A stretch of DNA of 64,000 nucleotides from Acanthosoma haemorrhoidale (lineage: Eukaryota > Arthropoda > Insecta > Hemiptera > Acanthosomatidae), in contig OV884015.1 in assembly GCA_930367205.1 (NCBI GenBank), positions 108,688,509 to 108,752,508 of the forward strand, read 5' to 3'. The translations under genes were made by a program, and so were the position numbers. Shown piece by piece: positions 1 through 10,679 of the stretch. The notes beneath the pieces were generated by a model. The model searched no databases and had not been told where the DNA came from. It saw only the letters and a list, made by a program, of their open reading frames with translations. Numbering within the stretch: position 1 is the first letter of the stretch; the number at the start of each line of letters is the position of its first letter.

Positions 1-288
1 TAAAAGCGTTTAAAATTAACGAATACTTTACAACATTGTATGAGGTCAATCAGTTAGCTAATTGATTCAGATTATGGAACGTATTTAGAAAAAATAATGT
101 ATTTGGTAGATTGATAGATGTATAATGGTATTTATGCAATCTCAAATTCCTGCTTACAGTATTCAAGAAGGTATCGAATATTTAATACAAGAAAAAAATT
201 CTTAGCTTTGCCATTTGAATAGCGATCTCAAGGAATTATTTATTATGCATATTTGGTTGAAATTTATTAAATATAACTTCTTTATTGT
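1..288. other. AT-rich intronic or intergenic sequence
   Basis: No coding pattern, RNA or repeat match seen. It abuts the 3' end of an antisense Jockey-B LINE fragment. Confidence 0.5.
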
Positions 289-1130
289 GCTAAAATTACA
301 ATCTGCCTTATTAGGCAATAAGTAATTGAGATAAATGTTCTCATTGATACCATATTTACAATTCATCATTCACTCGCTCATTCATATAATATTTACAGAC
401 AGCCCAGAGACCTCCCAAATACATTTGGTTTGTCCCCTCCCTCGTATGCGAAAGAGGAAGCGGAGCCTAGGGGCGTCCCCCACGATACTCCGATATCCGC
501 GTCACCGGATAAGAGCCAGTGGAGGCAGACGAAGAGCACGAGAGCCACAGACGCTCAGGACATGATAGGAGAAACTGGCCATGCCAGGACTCCCTCTGTC
601 ACGTATTTACAGCAGCTCAGGAGGCCACTGCCGTTTTAGTCTCCGAGGAGGACTATAGGGATGTGTGGTGCAACAATGACTGTGCTACGGGATTAGGGTG
701 GTTGGATAGGTTACTATGGAATTTCATGAACTTGGAAGAGATGAGTTCAAGAATGTAGGGTATATTAAGATCGTTATGAAGGGTTTTCTTGATGACGTAA
801 TAAGGGGCATTTTACTATTGTTCTCGAGACTATTGATTGAAAATATTGGATACGCTTGATGATCGACTTTTTTGCTGTCCCCCGTAGTATGTCCAGATTG
901 GTTTAAGTATAACTTTGTAAATAAGTAGTTTATTTTCTATTGAGAGATGGGATGTCCTTCGAAGTATTCTGTACAATAGTCCAAAGCGTCTGTTTAGTTC
1001 TTGTCTTTTTAGCCTCGTATGTGGGTTCCAGGTCAGTTGTTTGTCGAGATGGAAGCGTAAGTACCGTACTGTCTCGGATTCAGGGAGAGAAATGGAATTA
1101 AAATAAACTAGTGGACAGTACTTGTGGGAG
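289..1130 (-). mobile_element. Jockey-B LINE fragment, 3' end, antisense
   Basis: On the minus strand this is the 3' part of a non-LTR retrotransposon of Jockey type: the decayed end of reverse transcriptase followed by a short 3' UTR. The plus strand begins with the family 3' signature (ATTACAATCTGCC, then GGCAATAAGTAATTG), shared with fragments at 4318, 13763, 24509, 28545, 34908, 54345 and 58433. The part near 880-1110 matches, in reverse, the coding stretch near 54400-54620, which translates as a Jockey C-terminal RT region (HLGFHLDKRLTW, IYKVIPKPIWTY). The frame is broken and no full ORF remains. It is the longest uninterrupted family member here and looks 5' truncated, as is usual for LINEs. 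Confidence 0.75.
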
Positions 1131-3175
1131 AGGGTGAAGGTAATGTGTTAAAGAAGACCAATGAAGTCAGTTTACGTTCAATATTTAAATATATGGTACA
1201 TATGTTGGCGTAAATCTTAATAAGTCTTAAAATGAAGAAATAGATTTCATTTTCATTTGAGTTGTCTCAAGCTATCTTTTTCTGTGGTTTAAGGGCTAAA
1301 GAGTTATTAGTTAGGCTTGTGCATAGTAATTGATAGCCCGGGGTTCAGGTTTCTTTAATGTTCCTAATAAAAAATCTTTTAGTTGCTATATTAGCTAATT
1401 TTAGTTATTGTACGTTATATATTACGCTACCATTTATAAGATGTAGTAGTCTATATTGTTCCTCTAACAGTTTATAAGAGAGAAAATAGGAGAAGAACTA
1501 ATGACTTTTGCCTCAACTATTCCTCTTGACCTTCCTCTGCTAAACTATTTAGGTCGCCTTTAGTGTTTACCTAAATTACTCCCAACAAGATTCGGCCAGA
1601 GTTCGCCTCCTTATAAATTTATCACGACCTTAGCAACCGACCGCCCGCACTGTTACGAATTAAAGGTGTTACACTTTCAGTAATGGAAATCTCTTTAAGT
1701 GGTTTTTACTTCCCATATATCTACTGAGTTTTATGTACAGTTTCTGTTTGCTTACTCGTTCAATGATTATTTTAAATGTGGTATTTTATAAATGTATACA
1801 TATTAATAGTATTTAAGTATAATATAATATTTAACGAAACAGCTGAAATGTGATGCATTACATTCAAACAGGTACTCGACAATTGTACTCGACAACTATC
1901 TCGTCTGTGTGACTTCGCATTTGGTATGGTCTAAAATATGGTGACAGTATGGTTATGGTGACGATTGGTGCACTGTTAGCTACAGTGATACCAGTTTTTT
2001 TATATCAGTGTAAACTAGGTCACCATTTCCTATTTTTTCTTTTTTTTTAAATCTATTCAGTGACACTTGAGTCAAAAATATTCATGAGAATGATTTACAA
2101 TTTTTTATTTAATTGTATTAATTTGTTCCTTTCGGATGAATTGCTCTGGATAAAAAAAAAAATTGATTCAGATGCTCATTAAAACAAATTGTGCACAATA
2201 TTCTGCTGTTTATTTTTTTTTATTCCCTCATCATTCTTGTTGGGATGTTTTATGATCCATTATTATTAGGTTATATCAAACAGAAAAATATCTTGGTACA
2301 ACGATGACGAGTAAAAATTTGTTTTTCCATCTTAAAGAAAAATTGTTTTTACTTATTGTGATAATTCCAAAAATGTTTTCTTCTAGTTGTGTAGATGTGA
2401 CTTGTTTGTAATCCAAAACATTGCAAGAAAAACGATGATTGAATCCTAAATGTAAATAGAAGGATTTCATGCACAATTTTTTTAAAAGTTATTTTCTACC
2501 TGTACATGCTTCAATATAGTAAATATTACTAAAATACTAACGTTTAATACTAATTTTACATTTGCTTTCTCCTTTAATGTTTTTTTAAATATCTTATTTA
2601 CATGACTCATATCAGAAAATGGTCTCTTTCCGGACCGGAAATGGTTTACAGTTTATATTACGATACGATTTAGTCTTCCTCTTGGTCCTGCCTTACCTAT
2701 CCTATCTCTTATCCCTTGAAAAAACTACCCTGTGTTTATCTTCCATTACCTCTTCGAGGCCTTCTCTCTATCCCAGTAATGTGCGATTCGGACAAGTTAA
2801 AACTGACCCGGTTTCGAATAGGTCCCAGGCCGCCCGTGCTGGAGCTTCGGCTATGTCTCGTAGCAGTGGAAAAAGTCTGAGTTAGATCCTCACCCGGGGA
2901 AAGAGAGTTTTTTTTTCCGCAGTTTTTCTCTTTTAATGTATTTCAAACATAATAATACCTTATTGTGTGACGTGTTTTAGTCAGGCCGTAGGTAATTGAA
3001 TACAGTCTGCCAGTTGAATTTGAAGAGTCACAATTACTGGTTTTTGCATGTGATAGCGCGAAGATAGATTTGTTAGCCCATAAAATATTTTTAATATAAA
3101 TTTGAAATCGGTGGTCAAATGTTTACAGTATCTACCCACAAATCATAATGGTTTTATTTGACCGACCCATCTAAC
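1131..3175. other. Non-coding AT-rich stretch
   Basis: Homopolymer T and A runs and short ORFs with no recognisable domain. The open frame at 2619-2885 has low-complexity, non-conserved-looking content and I do not call it a gene. Confidence 0.5.
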
Positions 3176-3558
3176 TTTCATCCGCCGGAGACACATCAAG
3201 TTTTTTGGCTCGTTGCAGCACTTGACAAACCCAGTGTTTAACACTATTACCACACCACCCCTCCCGCATCGATGGCAAGAGACTGTTGGGGAAAAATTAG
3301 GTTAAGAATTAGTATGTAAGTTTTAAGTTTGACCAAAAAGGTAAGCCCCATCACCTTTATTAGTCAGTTCAGTCCAGTCACGTATAATGTGTATCTTTAC
3401 ACTTGTTTATTTCATTATATAATTTTTATAAAATAACAACAGCTGTATATAATGTAGTGATGCTACAGGAAATACAAAAATAATTTGTAAATAGATTCGC
3501 CTGAGTATCTATAATTATCTGTAAATTTAAAGGGGCTATGAAAGGAAAAGATCTAACC
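3176..3558 (+). mobile_element. Jockey-A LINE 3' end, sense
   Basis: Matches the extreme C-terminal coding end and 3' UTR of the family best seen at 41645-42395. It contains the run ending CCGCATCGATGGCAAGAG and the UTR signature GTATAATGT, followed by ATACAAAAATAATTTGTAAA. It ends at an A-rich tail near 3540-3550. The reading frame is broken. A second, unrelated dispersed repeat begins directly after the tail. Confidence 0.75.
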
Positions 3559-3559
3559 A

Positions 3560-4200
3560 TTTTGAGATCCCAAATTTCTATTACATCTCAAATTATAAAT
3601 TGGATTCATGGACTTCAACTAAGATGAGGCACATCGAGTCCTTTAAATCTATAGTTCGAAGAATATCGATAGACGCACTTTTTAGTTTCTACATATTTGT
3701 ATTATTCTTTTTGGAATTTATCTAACTTTAAAGTAATTTAGTTGGATTCTCAAATTTCTACTGGCTATTAAAGTTATGGACTAAAAAAAGCACAGAAGGT
3801 TCAGTTAGTGATTTAATCTCATTGTACTACATTGATAGTTTTGCATTATTTTTAAATTGTCGCTCTCCATAATTGCCATAAACTTTTAATCGAAATGCAA
3901 TCGAATCACTAAGCCAGATCACTTTCCTAAATTATTTTGCAGACATTGAGTCACTGGGAACTCTTGCACTGGTCAGTGTTCTCCCCTCGAGTCCTGAACC
4001 TCTTGGGTTCTTTGTTTCAACTGCCCCTAAAGGCAGTGATGTGTATGTTGGTTAGAGTATATACACAAAAGATGAGGAGGATGTATGAATAAGAGAGTGG
4101 ACACTGTTAATATATAAAATGCACATTGTTATTTTGCTTAAATGAGATGACAAAATGTTAGCCATTTAATGACCCATAAATCAACCAGATGAAGTGTGCA
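3560..4200. repeat. Dispersed repeat R1, copy 1
   Basis: Strong match to 9415-10025. Shared landmarks in order are an AAATTGGATTCATGGAC block, GACGCACTTTTTAGTTTC, TTTTGCAGACATTGA and CCATAAATCAACCAGAT. No ORF and no obvious terminal repeats are visible, so the class is unknown. Insertions and deletions between the copies indicate age. Confidence 0.7.
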
Positions 4201-4317
4201 TATTCATAAAAAAAATCAAAAATTACTATGTGGTACGAAATATTGAAAATACTTAACCATACTCATTACATGAAATCCACAGCTTAATATAAATATATTT
4301 TTTTCAATCAATCAATT

Positions 4318-4436
4318 TTATTAAGATAAAATTACAATCTGTCTTTTATTAGGCAATGAGTAATTGAGATAAATGTCATCATTCATACCATATTTACAAT
4401 TCATCATTCACTCGCTCATTCATACAATAGATATAA
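4318..4436 (-). mobile_element. Jockey-B LINE 3' UTR stub
   Basis: About 120 bp of the Jockey-B 3' UTR in antisense, starting at the family signature ATTACAATCTGTC. It sits head to head with the Jockey-A tail that begins about 30 bp further on, so the two fragments have opposite orientations. Confidence 0.7.
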
Positions 4437-4465
4437 ATATTAGTAGTTTTATTAATCACAGTTGA

Positions 4466-4722
4466 TTAGTATGTAAGTTAGTTTTAAGTTTGATCAAAAA
4501 AGTGAGCCCAATCATCTTATTAGTCAGTTTAGTCCAGTCACGTATAATGTATATCATTATACTTGTTTATTCATTATATAATTTTTATAAAATAACAAAA
4601 CCTGTATATAATGTAGCGATGTTACAGGAAATACAAAAATAATTTGTAAATAGATTCGCCTGAGGATCTATAATTATTTATAATTATCTGTAAATTTAAA
4701 GGGGATATGAAGGGAAAAAAAT
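4466..4722 (+). mobile_element. Jockey-A LINE 3' UTR, sense
   Basis: Carries only the 3' UTR, from ATGTAAGTTAGTTTTAAG to the A-rich tail at 4715-4722. It is nearly the same as the UTR portions at 3300-3550 and 48715-48911. No coding sequence is retained. Confidence 0.75.
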
Positions 4723-5375
4723 ATTACAGTTGTTAGCAAGTCCGTCAGATTCCCAAATGTCCTGTTGACGGTTTCAGAGTTCACTTTAAAAAAAGTGCCT
4801 ATGGTAGAGTACTCCGATGTGTCAGTATTTTCCCTTGAGGTCGTAACTTGGAGCATTTCTTATGTTCGTACCAGGATTTATGTTAAGAAAAACAGTTAAA
4901 CTTTGTCCGAAATGAAGGTTCAAATGACGATGTCTACTGGTGAAATACACAGAAAGATGTTTGTGCCTTTCAGACCCCAGACAGATGCCTTCTTCAGAAG
5001 CCGGGCCAGGAATAGCCCTAGGTGTTATATTCGGCCGAGCGGGCTTTTGTGTTGTCTGTCTGCCCTGGCTGCTTAGTCTGCTAATTACTCAACACTTTCC
5101 ACGCCTCACTAATTCGTCTCTCAGTTTGTTCTTCTTTGGTTTTGGTTTTTTTCGTTTCCTTTAAGCGTATAGATAAAAATAAAAGAAAAAAATAGTTTGA
5201 GTTTTTCATAAAACTTTTGTTAGCTGAAATTGTCGAGTAACATCACTGCGTCTTTCCCACATTTTTATGACCAACACTTAGAATATTTTATCACCTTTGA
5301 GCAACACTCTTTAAATGATAATTAAAGTTGACACGATGTGTCAATACTACCTCAAATCAGCTATTTCATTTGAAC
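4723..5375. other. Non-coding stretch
   Basis: No supported gene. Short ORFs here (for example 4940-5164) show no domain and end in a T-rich low-complexity tract. Confidence 0.5.
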
Positions 5376-5623
5376 GTGTGTCCGGAAGAAGGGCCTATGT
5401 CACGATTTTTTCGAAACTCAGATTTTTGTCGAATAAGGGCCTATGTCAAGTGGTGTACGTATTGCCATGGTTATTAGTTGAAAAGGAAGCCGCTAGAGGT
5501 CAAGAGAATCACAATCGTTGAGAGAAATCACAAAACTTGAAGTGGAAGAAGGGCCTATGTTATCAGTATTGAAGCTCTTGTAAAATTAGGAAAACGTGAC
5601 ATAGGCCCTTCTTCCGGACACAC
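5376..5623. mobile_element. 248-bp MITE with perfect 29-bp terminal inverted repeats
   Basis: Positions 5376-5404 and 5595-5623 are exact reverse complements over 29 bases. Each arm begins GTGTGTCCGG at its outer end and includes AAGAAGGGCCTATGTCACG. The AAGGGCCTATGT core recurs twice more in direct orientation inside the element, near 5434 and 5548. No transposase is encoded. This is the architecture of a non-autonomous DNA transposon. I see no convincing target-site duplication, so the superfamily is not assigned. Confidence 0.75.
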
Positions 5624-5649
5624 ATTCATTTATACTTAATATTAATACG

Positions 5650-5766
5650 TTTATTGTAAGTTGTTTTTTTTAATTTTCTTTAGATGATCTCTGGCAGTTC
5701 AGTAATATTTATGATATAATTATATTCTTGGGAGCCTAAAAGATTATGAGTGGCTCCCTATAAAAT
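5650..5766 (+). repeat. Direct repeat DR1, left copy
   Basis: Shares TTATATTCTTGGGAG followed by CTAAAAGATTATGAGTG and CTCCCTATAAAAT with 6213-6303. The two copies bracket a composite of two transposon fragments. Confidence 0.65.
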
Positions 5767-5767
5767 T

Positions 5768-6040
5768 GTCGACAAGGGTCAAAGGTGTATGTCAACAAGC
5801 TCACACCCACCCGTGTGAAAGAGGAAATTCAACCACATTTATGCCAAATGGTCATGGAAAATTTCGACAAATGAGTGCGTATGTACCAGCAAAGTCGTAG
5901 AGGCCATTTGCCCGATGTGTTATTTCATAAATAACCCTATCCTATTTACTTTATAATTCAATAAAAAAATAACAACAGAAATACTAAAAACTGTGTTTTC
6001 TATTTAAATCAAATCTTGCGTTAATTCAGGGACACCCTTT
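5768..6040 (+). pseudogene. DUF4817-type (mariner-like) transposase C-terminus with 3' TIR
   Basis: The plus strand reads through the conserved end of a Tc1/mariner-type transposase of the DUF4817 group: VYVNKLTPTRVKEEIQPHL, then a premature stop where RVRMYQQSRRGHLPDVLFHK-type wording continues, then the natural stop near 5931. Downstream is the terminal inverted repeat, read here as TTGCGTTAATTCAGGGACAC. The same 3' section lies in reverse at 55930-56075. The N-terminus and catalytic region are missing, so this is a dead fragment. Confidence 0.7.
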
Positions 6041-6041
6041 A

Positions 6042-6215
6042 GTAGGGAAAAATCCACAACGAAATGATAAAACAAACGACATTTCAAACAAGAGGTAGCA
6101 AAAACAATTTCTGATTTAAATAATATGGTTACAAACAGCTGGATATTTTGGACATTTGAACTGGATTCATTTGATTCAACTTTAGAAAAAGTGAATCCGG
6201 ACCAAGCATTAGCGT
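6042..6215 (+). pseudogene. Tigger/pogo-like transposase C-terminal fragment
   Basis: Matches 11583-11750 closely. One frame reads WIFWTFELDSFDST and then DQALA, which in the longer copy continues into a pogo/Tigger-type C-terminal tail. It lies immediately after the TIR of the DUF4817 fragment and is cut off by direct repeat DR2. Confidence 0.6.
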
Positions 6216-6303
6216 TTATTGTGAGTTTTCTCTGCCATTTCAGTGATATTTATAATTATATTCTTGGGAGTCTAAAAGATTATGAGTGACTCCCTATAAA
6301 ATC
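6213..6303 (+). repeat. Direct repeat DR1, right copy
   Basis: Second copy of the sequence at 5650-5766, with a shortened first part. Together the copies frame about 445 bp of transposon debris. Confidence 0.6.
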
Positions 6304-6408
6304 ACTTCCAAACATAAACATATAGAATTGCACAAAGAAAACTTTTGGAAAAACAGCTTCCATCACAATGGCCGAACTGAGACGACTGCACTCGAAGAAG
6401 TCCGAAAC

Positions 6409-6496
6409 CAAAGTCTAAACGAAATCTGTTCATATAACAGCTATTCATAATTCTAAAGTCTAAACGAAATCTGTTCATAACAGCTATTCATAATTC
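6409..6496. repeat. Tandem duplication, about 45 bp x 2
   Basis: The unit AAAGTCTAAACGAAATCTG plus TTCAT...AACAGCTATTCATAATTCT occurs twice back to back. The second unit is two bases shorter. Confidence 0.8.
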
Positions 6497-8479
6497 TAGC
6501 TGAAATTAGAATTTGTACAGCAAAGTATTTAGAAGGTTTATTGTATATTTGAAAACCTTACTCAATGAAAGTCTCCACTTGAAACATGTACTTTATCAGA
6601 CTTACTTCATTTTTTTTGTAAAAGAAAAAAATTGCTTTTGTAATTTAAACCAAGTCAGTGGAGAGCCTTTCAAGGGTAGCTTTTAGTGGCGGTGCAGTTA
6701 TAATTAAAAAAGTCCATTATGAGTAATCATTCTCTATTGAGGGTTTTATTGATGCAATTTTAATTGCGGCCCCGTTGTTGCCATTTTTTAAACATTCTCA
6801 ATATCCGTGATTAGTTCGAATAGAATGAAAAAAGCATTGACGTGTCCAGGAGTTTTATATTTTACCACGATTTCATGACAGTCCCTACTTCAATTCAAGC
6901 TCAATCGATGCATAAAAATCCAACTGTTCTCAGGCAATTAATAGCGACCATTAAGTACTTTTTGTAACACCCCCGTACCTACCGGGAAATAGGAAATTTT
7001 CCTTTGGAAGAGGTTGAGAAATCAGGGAACGGGAAGTTAGGAACCTGGGTAGAATTATGGAAGACTTATCAGCTAGCCTGCACCAATTTATAACCGGGTG
7101 AATTGGTTGGGAAAGATACAAATAAAAACGATACATAAACTCCTTTTTCTACGCCAAAACTACTGGTTTATTAAAGTTAATAATTCCTTTTAAACAATTT
7201 CTATAACACATAATGCTCATTGTATATTGATATAATAATTGAATGTCCCCCACACCAAGTGAATTTGCTCGAGTTACCTTTAATACAGTCCTTTCCTAAG
7301 ATCCGTCTTTCTTTCCTCCTTTAGATCACTCACTATATCTCACAGGTATCTCAGTACACTCAATCGAAGCTTACACACATACGAGATAACCTTCCTCGGT
7401 TTGTTACAACATGTGTTCTTATTTTCTTATTCTTTCAATGCTGATGTCAAAGGCACGCGTTTATCCTCTTCCAGCCGTCTAGGAAGTGCAGATACCAGTC
7501 GGTGCCGGTAATCTAATCTCTCGGAATGGTACATACTCAACGCTGTTTTGTTACACTTTTATTATCCCAAATTAAGCACAAATTAAGATAATAGTTGTAC
7601 AATTTTTTTTTTTTGTACCTTCATTATTAATCCGGGGATGTAAACCCTTACTTCATACTTCAAACTAAATGAGACGGCCAATATAATTTTTATTATTTTC
7701 GTAAAAAATTAGCATAAAAATATAGTTTAATGGTTTAACAACGCCCGGTTGCAAGCTGTAATAATTGCTGGCATCGCACTGGAGGCTCTTCGTATTATAC
7801 CTTGAATGTTTGCAGAACCGTGTAATTATGGCTTACTAGTCCAAGGATCTATAGGTTGATTATTATTTATTTTTTATTAATGTAAGAAAATTCGTAAACG
7901 AAATTAACTACGTGGATAGTGAACATGATATGTGGAGTACCCTTATACCTATGAGATAAGTACATACAGAACTCAGAGTCAACTTCAGATCTAGATAAGT
8001 TTTTTTTTTTGTAAAAGTCATATCAGTGAATTATAACGTCTACAGATAAGGAAAAATAAAATATAAAAATGAAAATTCCATAAAAATAAAACCGTGCTGG
8101 TCTAAATAAAGTGAGTACGGGGCCTGGAAGTGGAAAAAGCGAATGAGGGATGTAGAAGGGCAGATCAATGTGGAAGATAGGCCTCTCTCATTTGGAAAGG
8201 CAAACAAAGTTAGTTAAACCGGGACGGGGTCCCACCCGCTGCCCACAACCCACAACCCCACTGAGGTTCACATCCACCTTTTATTTTTAATTCTAATTTA
8301 TTTATCTGCTCAATTTATCAACATAATGTTTTATAATGCTATTTTTATGCAAACAGTATAAAATATTTCGCGATATTGGCTTTGATAATTGGCTCGGCTG
8401 ATGGTGAGTAGAAGTTACCTGTTGTCTGCTGATCGTATATATTTTTTCCCCTAAACCCCTGAATTTATTAACATTCTAA
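6497..8479. other. Non-coding stretch
   Basis: No gene, RNA or clear repeat recognised. Open frames are short and featureless. Confidence 0.5.
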
Positions 8480-9010
8480 ATTTTACAAATTTCTATTTAC
8501 AATTTATCCTCTTTCTGTGACGCGCAGATGCATTCGAAGGAGGTTGGGTTAAAATTACAATGCAATGGATATAATACAAGGTGATGGGGCTCACATTCTG
8601 TTTACAATTGGGAGAAAAACTTACAAACCGAAACCTAAAGCTTAAACCTAAGACTAAAGCGTTCCAGCCGTGACAGCGTTCTTCCATCGTCGGGGGAAAC
8701 GGAACGGGGGTTATAGTTATACGTTGGATGAATTCATCCACAGTAGGCAGCTCAAGATCAAGCAAAGATCACGTGAAGTTCACTGTTGCTCCGCTGCTCG
8801 AATGAAGTACCTCTGACCACTTTCATCAGTATACCGTTTTGGAATTGTTGGAGTCGCCGAGCTGTCGTAACCTCAGATAACGAAAAATCTGTGCACCATA
8901 CAGCAGAGTAGGCCTGAGTACATTCTTATAGATCATGAGCTTTAGGCGCAGTGATAGATTGGGGGAAGTCAATAAATGCGTAAGCCGGTAAGACTTTCAG
9001 AACATTATAC
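8480..9010 (-). mobile_element. Degraded Jockey-A LINE copy, antisense
   Basis: In reverse, 8840-9000 matches the RT end of the family: LKLMIYK, then VLRPTLLYGA-like wording across frameshifts, then a FQNGI..KVVRGTS region. The 3' UTR side (8480-8640) is recognisable by AAGGTGATGGGGCTCAC. It is much more diverged than the copy at 41645-42395 and has an unrelated or rearranged middle. Confidence 0.6.
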
Positions 9011-9414
9011 ACTCCTTTAAACATGTCACAATAGCACAATAGTATGCCATTACGTCCTTCTTTCGATTCCCGAATATCCCACAAAATAATACACTCCCAG
9101 ATACAAATTATGCTTGGAACTCACAGTTTAAAATTACAGCATAATATTTATGTATGATTCGAATAAATTTTATAAGGAAGGGTTCATTTTAAATTTTCTC
9201 TCTCTATATATATATGTCTGACAACATTCCATTCAAAATGTATGCAGATTTAAAGTAATTCAGTCGGAATCTCGAATTTGCGTTGAGAATTAACGTTATG
9301 AACTAAAACTATTACTAGTAGTTCTGATTAGTAATTTCATCTATGTGTTATTTGTTGTACTTTATCTTGGCCGTGTTAAGTCAATTATACCTCATTTTTG
9401 GGTCATTGACTTTT

Positions 9415-10025
9415 AGAACCCGTCTAACTTTAATCTAACTGTCCAAATCCTAAATTTCTATTACGTATCAAATTATAAATTGGATTCATGGACTTCAACT
9501 AAGATGAGGAACATCGAGTCCTTTGAATCTGAAGTTCAAAGAATATCAAAAGACGCACTTTTTAGTTTCTACATATTTGTAGTGTTCTTTTTGGAATTTA
9601 TCCAATTTTAAAGTGATTTAGTCAGAATCTCAAATTTCTACTGCCTATAAAAGTTATGGGCTCAAAATATCATAGTTAGTAATACAATCTCTTCCAAATT
9701 TATTTTACTACATTGATAGTTTTGGATTATTTTTAAAATTGACGTCGACAATTAATTACTCAATCAAATCGCTTAGTTGGATGACTTTCCTCAATTATTT
9801 TGCAGACATTGAAGCACTGTTCAGTGATCTCCCCTCAAGAACGTCTGGGGTTTTGCTCTTTTTGTATAAACTGTTCCAAGTGCAGGTACACAAGACATGA
9901 TATGAATGGACATTGTTAATATACAAAACGAACGCAGATAATTTAACACAATTATCTATTGCCCTTCCTTAAATGAGGTGACAAAATTTTAGTCATTTAC
10001 TGATCCATAAATCAACCAGATTAAC
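9415..10025. repeat. Dispersed repeat R1, copy 2
   Basis: Partner of 3560-4200 in the same orientation, collinear over several blocks with small gaps. It lacks part of the middle of copy 1, for example the segment around 4010-4130. Confidence 0.7.
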
Positions 10026-10264
10026 CGAGTATATAGGTTTTTAAATATATGTTCTAGGCCTTGTTGAGAAAAAAAAAACTAAGAGCTCAAAATATCTGTT
10101 TGATATCAGGTTTCTGTATTTTGATACATGGCAGGAAACAGTGGCAGTTACTATGAATAAGGGACTAGGAGCGATATGTGCCTATGTAGTTTCTATTTAT
10201 TTATTTCTACCATCTCCAAGGGGATTCATAAATGACTATGAAAAATAAACACTCGTTATGAGTG

Positions 10265-10609
10265 TTATTTTTCAGCGGTGTGATACAAATCCTTCAACGG
10301 ACTGTTAAATGCTTCCCAAGGCGTGAGTGGATAGCCGGAATTATTTGGACTGCTTTGAACCTGTTGACTAATGTCTCTTTGGCACTTCTGGCCTTGGACC
10401 AACAGTCCTTCTTCGTCCTCATTATACTTTTTATATCCTCCGGCATGTCCTGCATCTGGAGCCAGAAACGCTAAGGACACTTCCAATTTAGTGTTTCTTT
10501 CATCCGAACGGAAGGGACACGGGGCACACAGAGCCGTCTTCACTTTTGACTTATTGTCGGTCACAACTTGTAGACTTTTAGTCATCCGAATAATTTCTAA
10601 GCTGTTCAT
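10265..10609 (-). CDS. Unrecognised 114-codon ORF
   Basis: A complete ATG-to-TAA minus-strand frame. The protein is hydrophilic and mixed in composition, has a CAPCPF cysteine pair near residues 28-33, a GGYKKYNEDEE acidic stretch near 57-67, and ends PLKDLYHTAEK. I do not recognise a domain. The composition is less AT-biased than the flanks, which favours either a small nested gene, a decayed processed copy or an unknown mobile-element ORF. A TATA-like ATTTATAAAAG stands just upstream of the ATG. Overlapping plus-strand frames look like shadows. A chance ORF remains quite possible. Confidence 0.25.
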   Translation of the reverse strand: MNSLEIIRMTKSLQVVTDNKSKVKTALCAPCPFRSDERNTKLEVSLAFLAPDAGHAGGYKKYNEDEEGLLVQGQKCQRDISQQVQSSPNNSGYPLTPWEAFNSPLKDLYHTAEK

Positions 10610-10679
10610 CTTTTATAAATAAATTATGTTCTTTACATTCAGTTCTCATGACATTAGGCTATTTTTTTTAAGTTTAATA

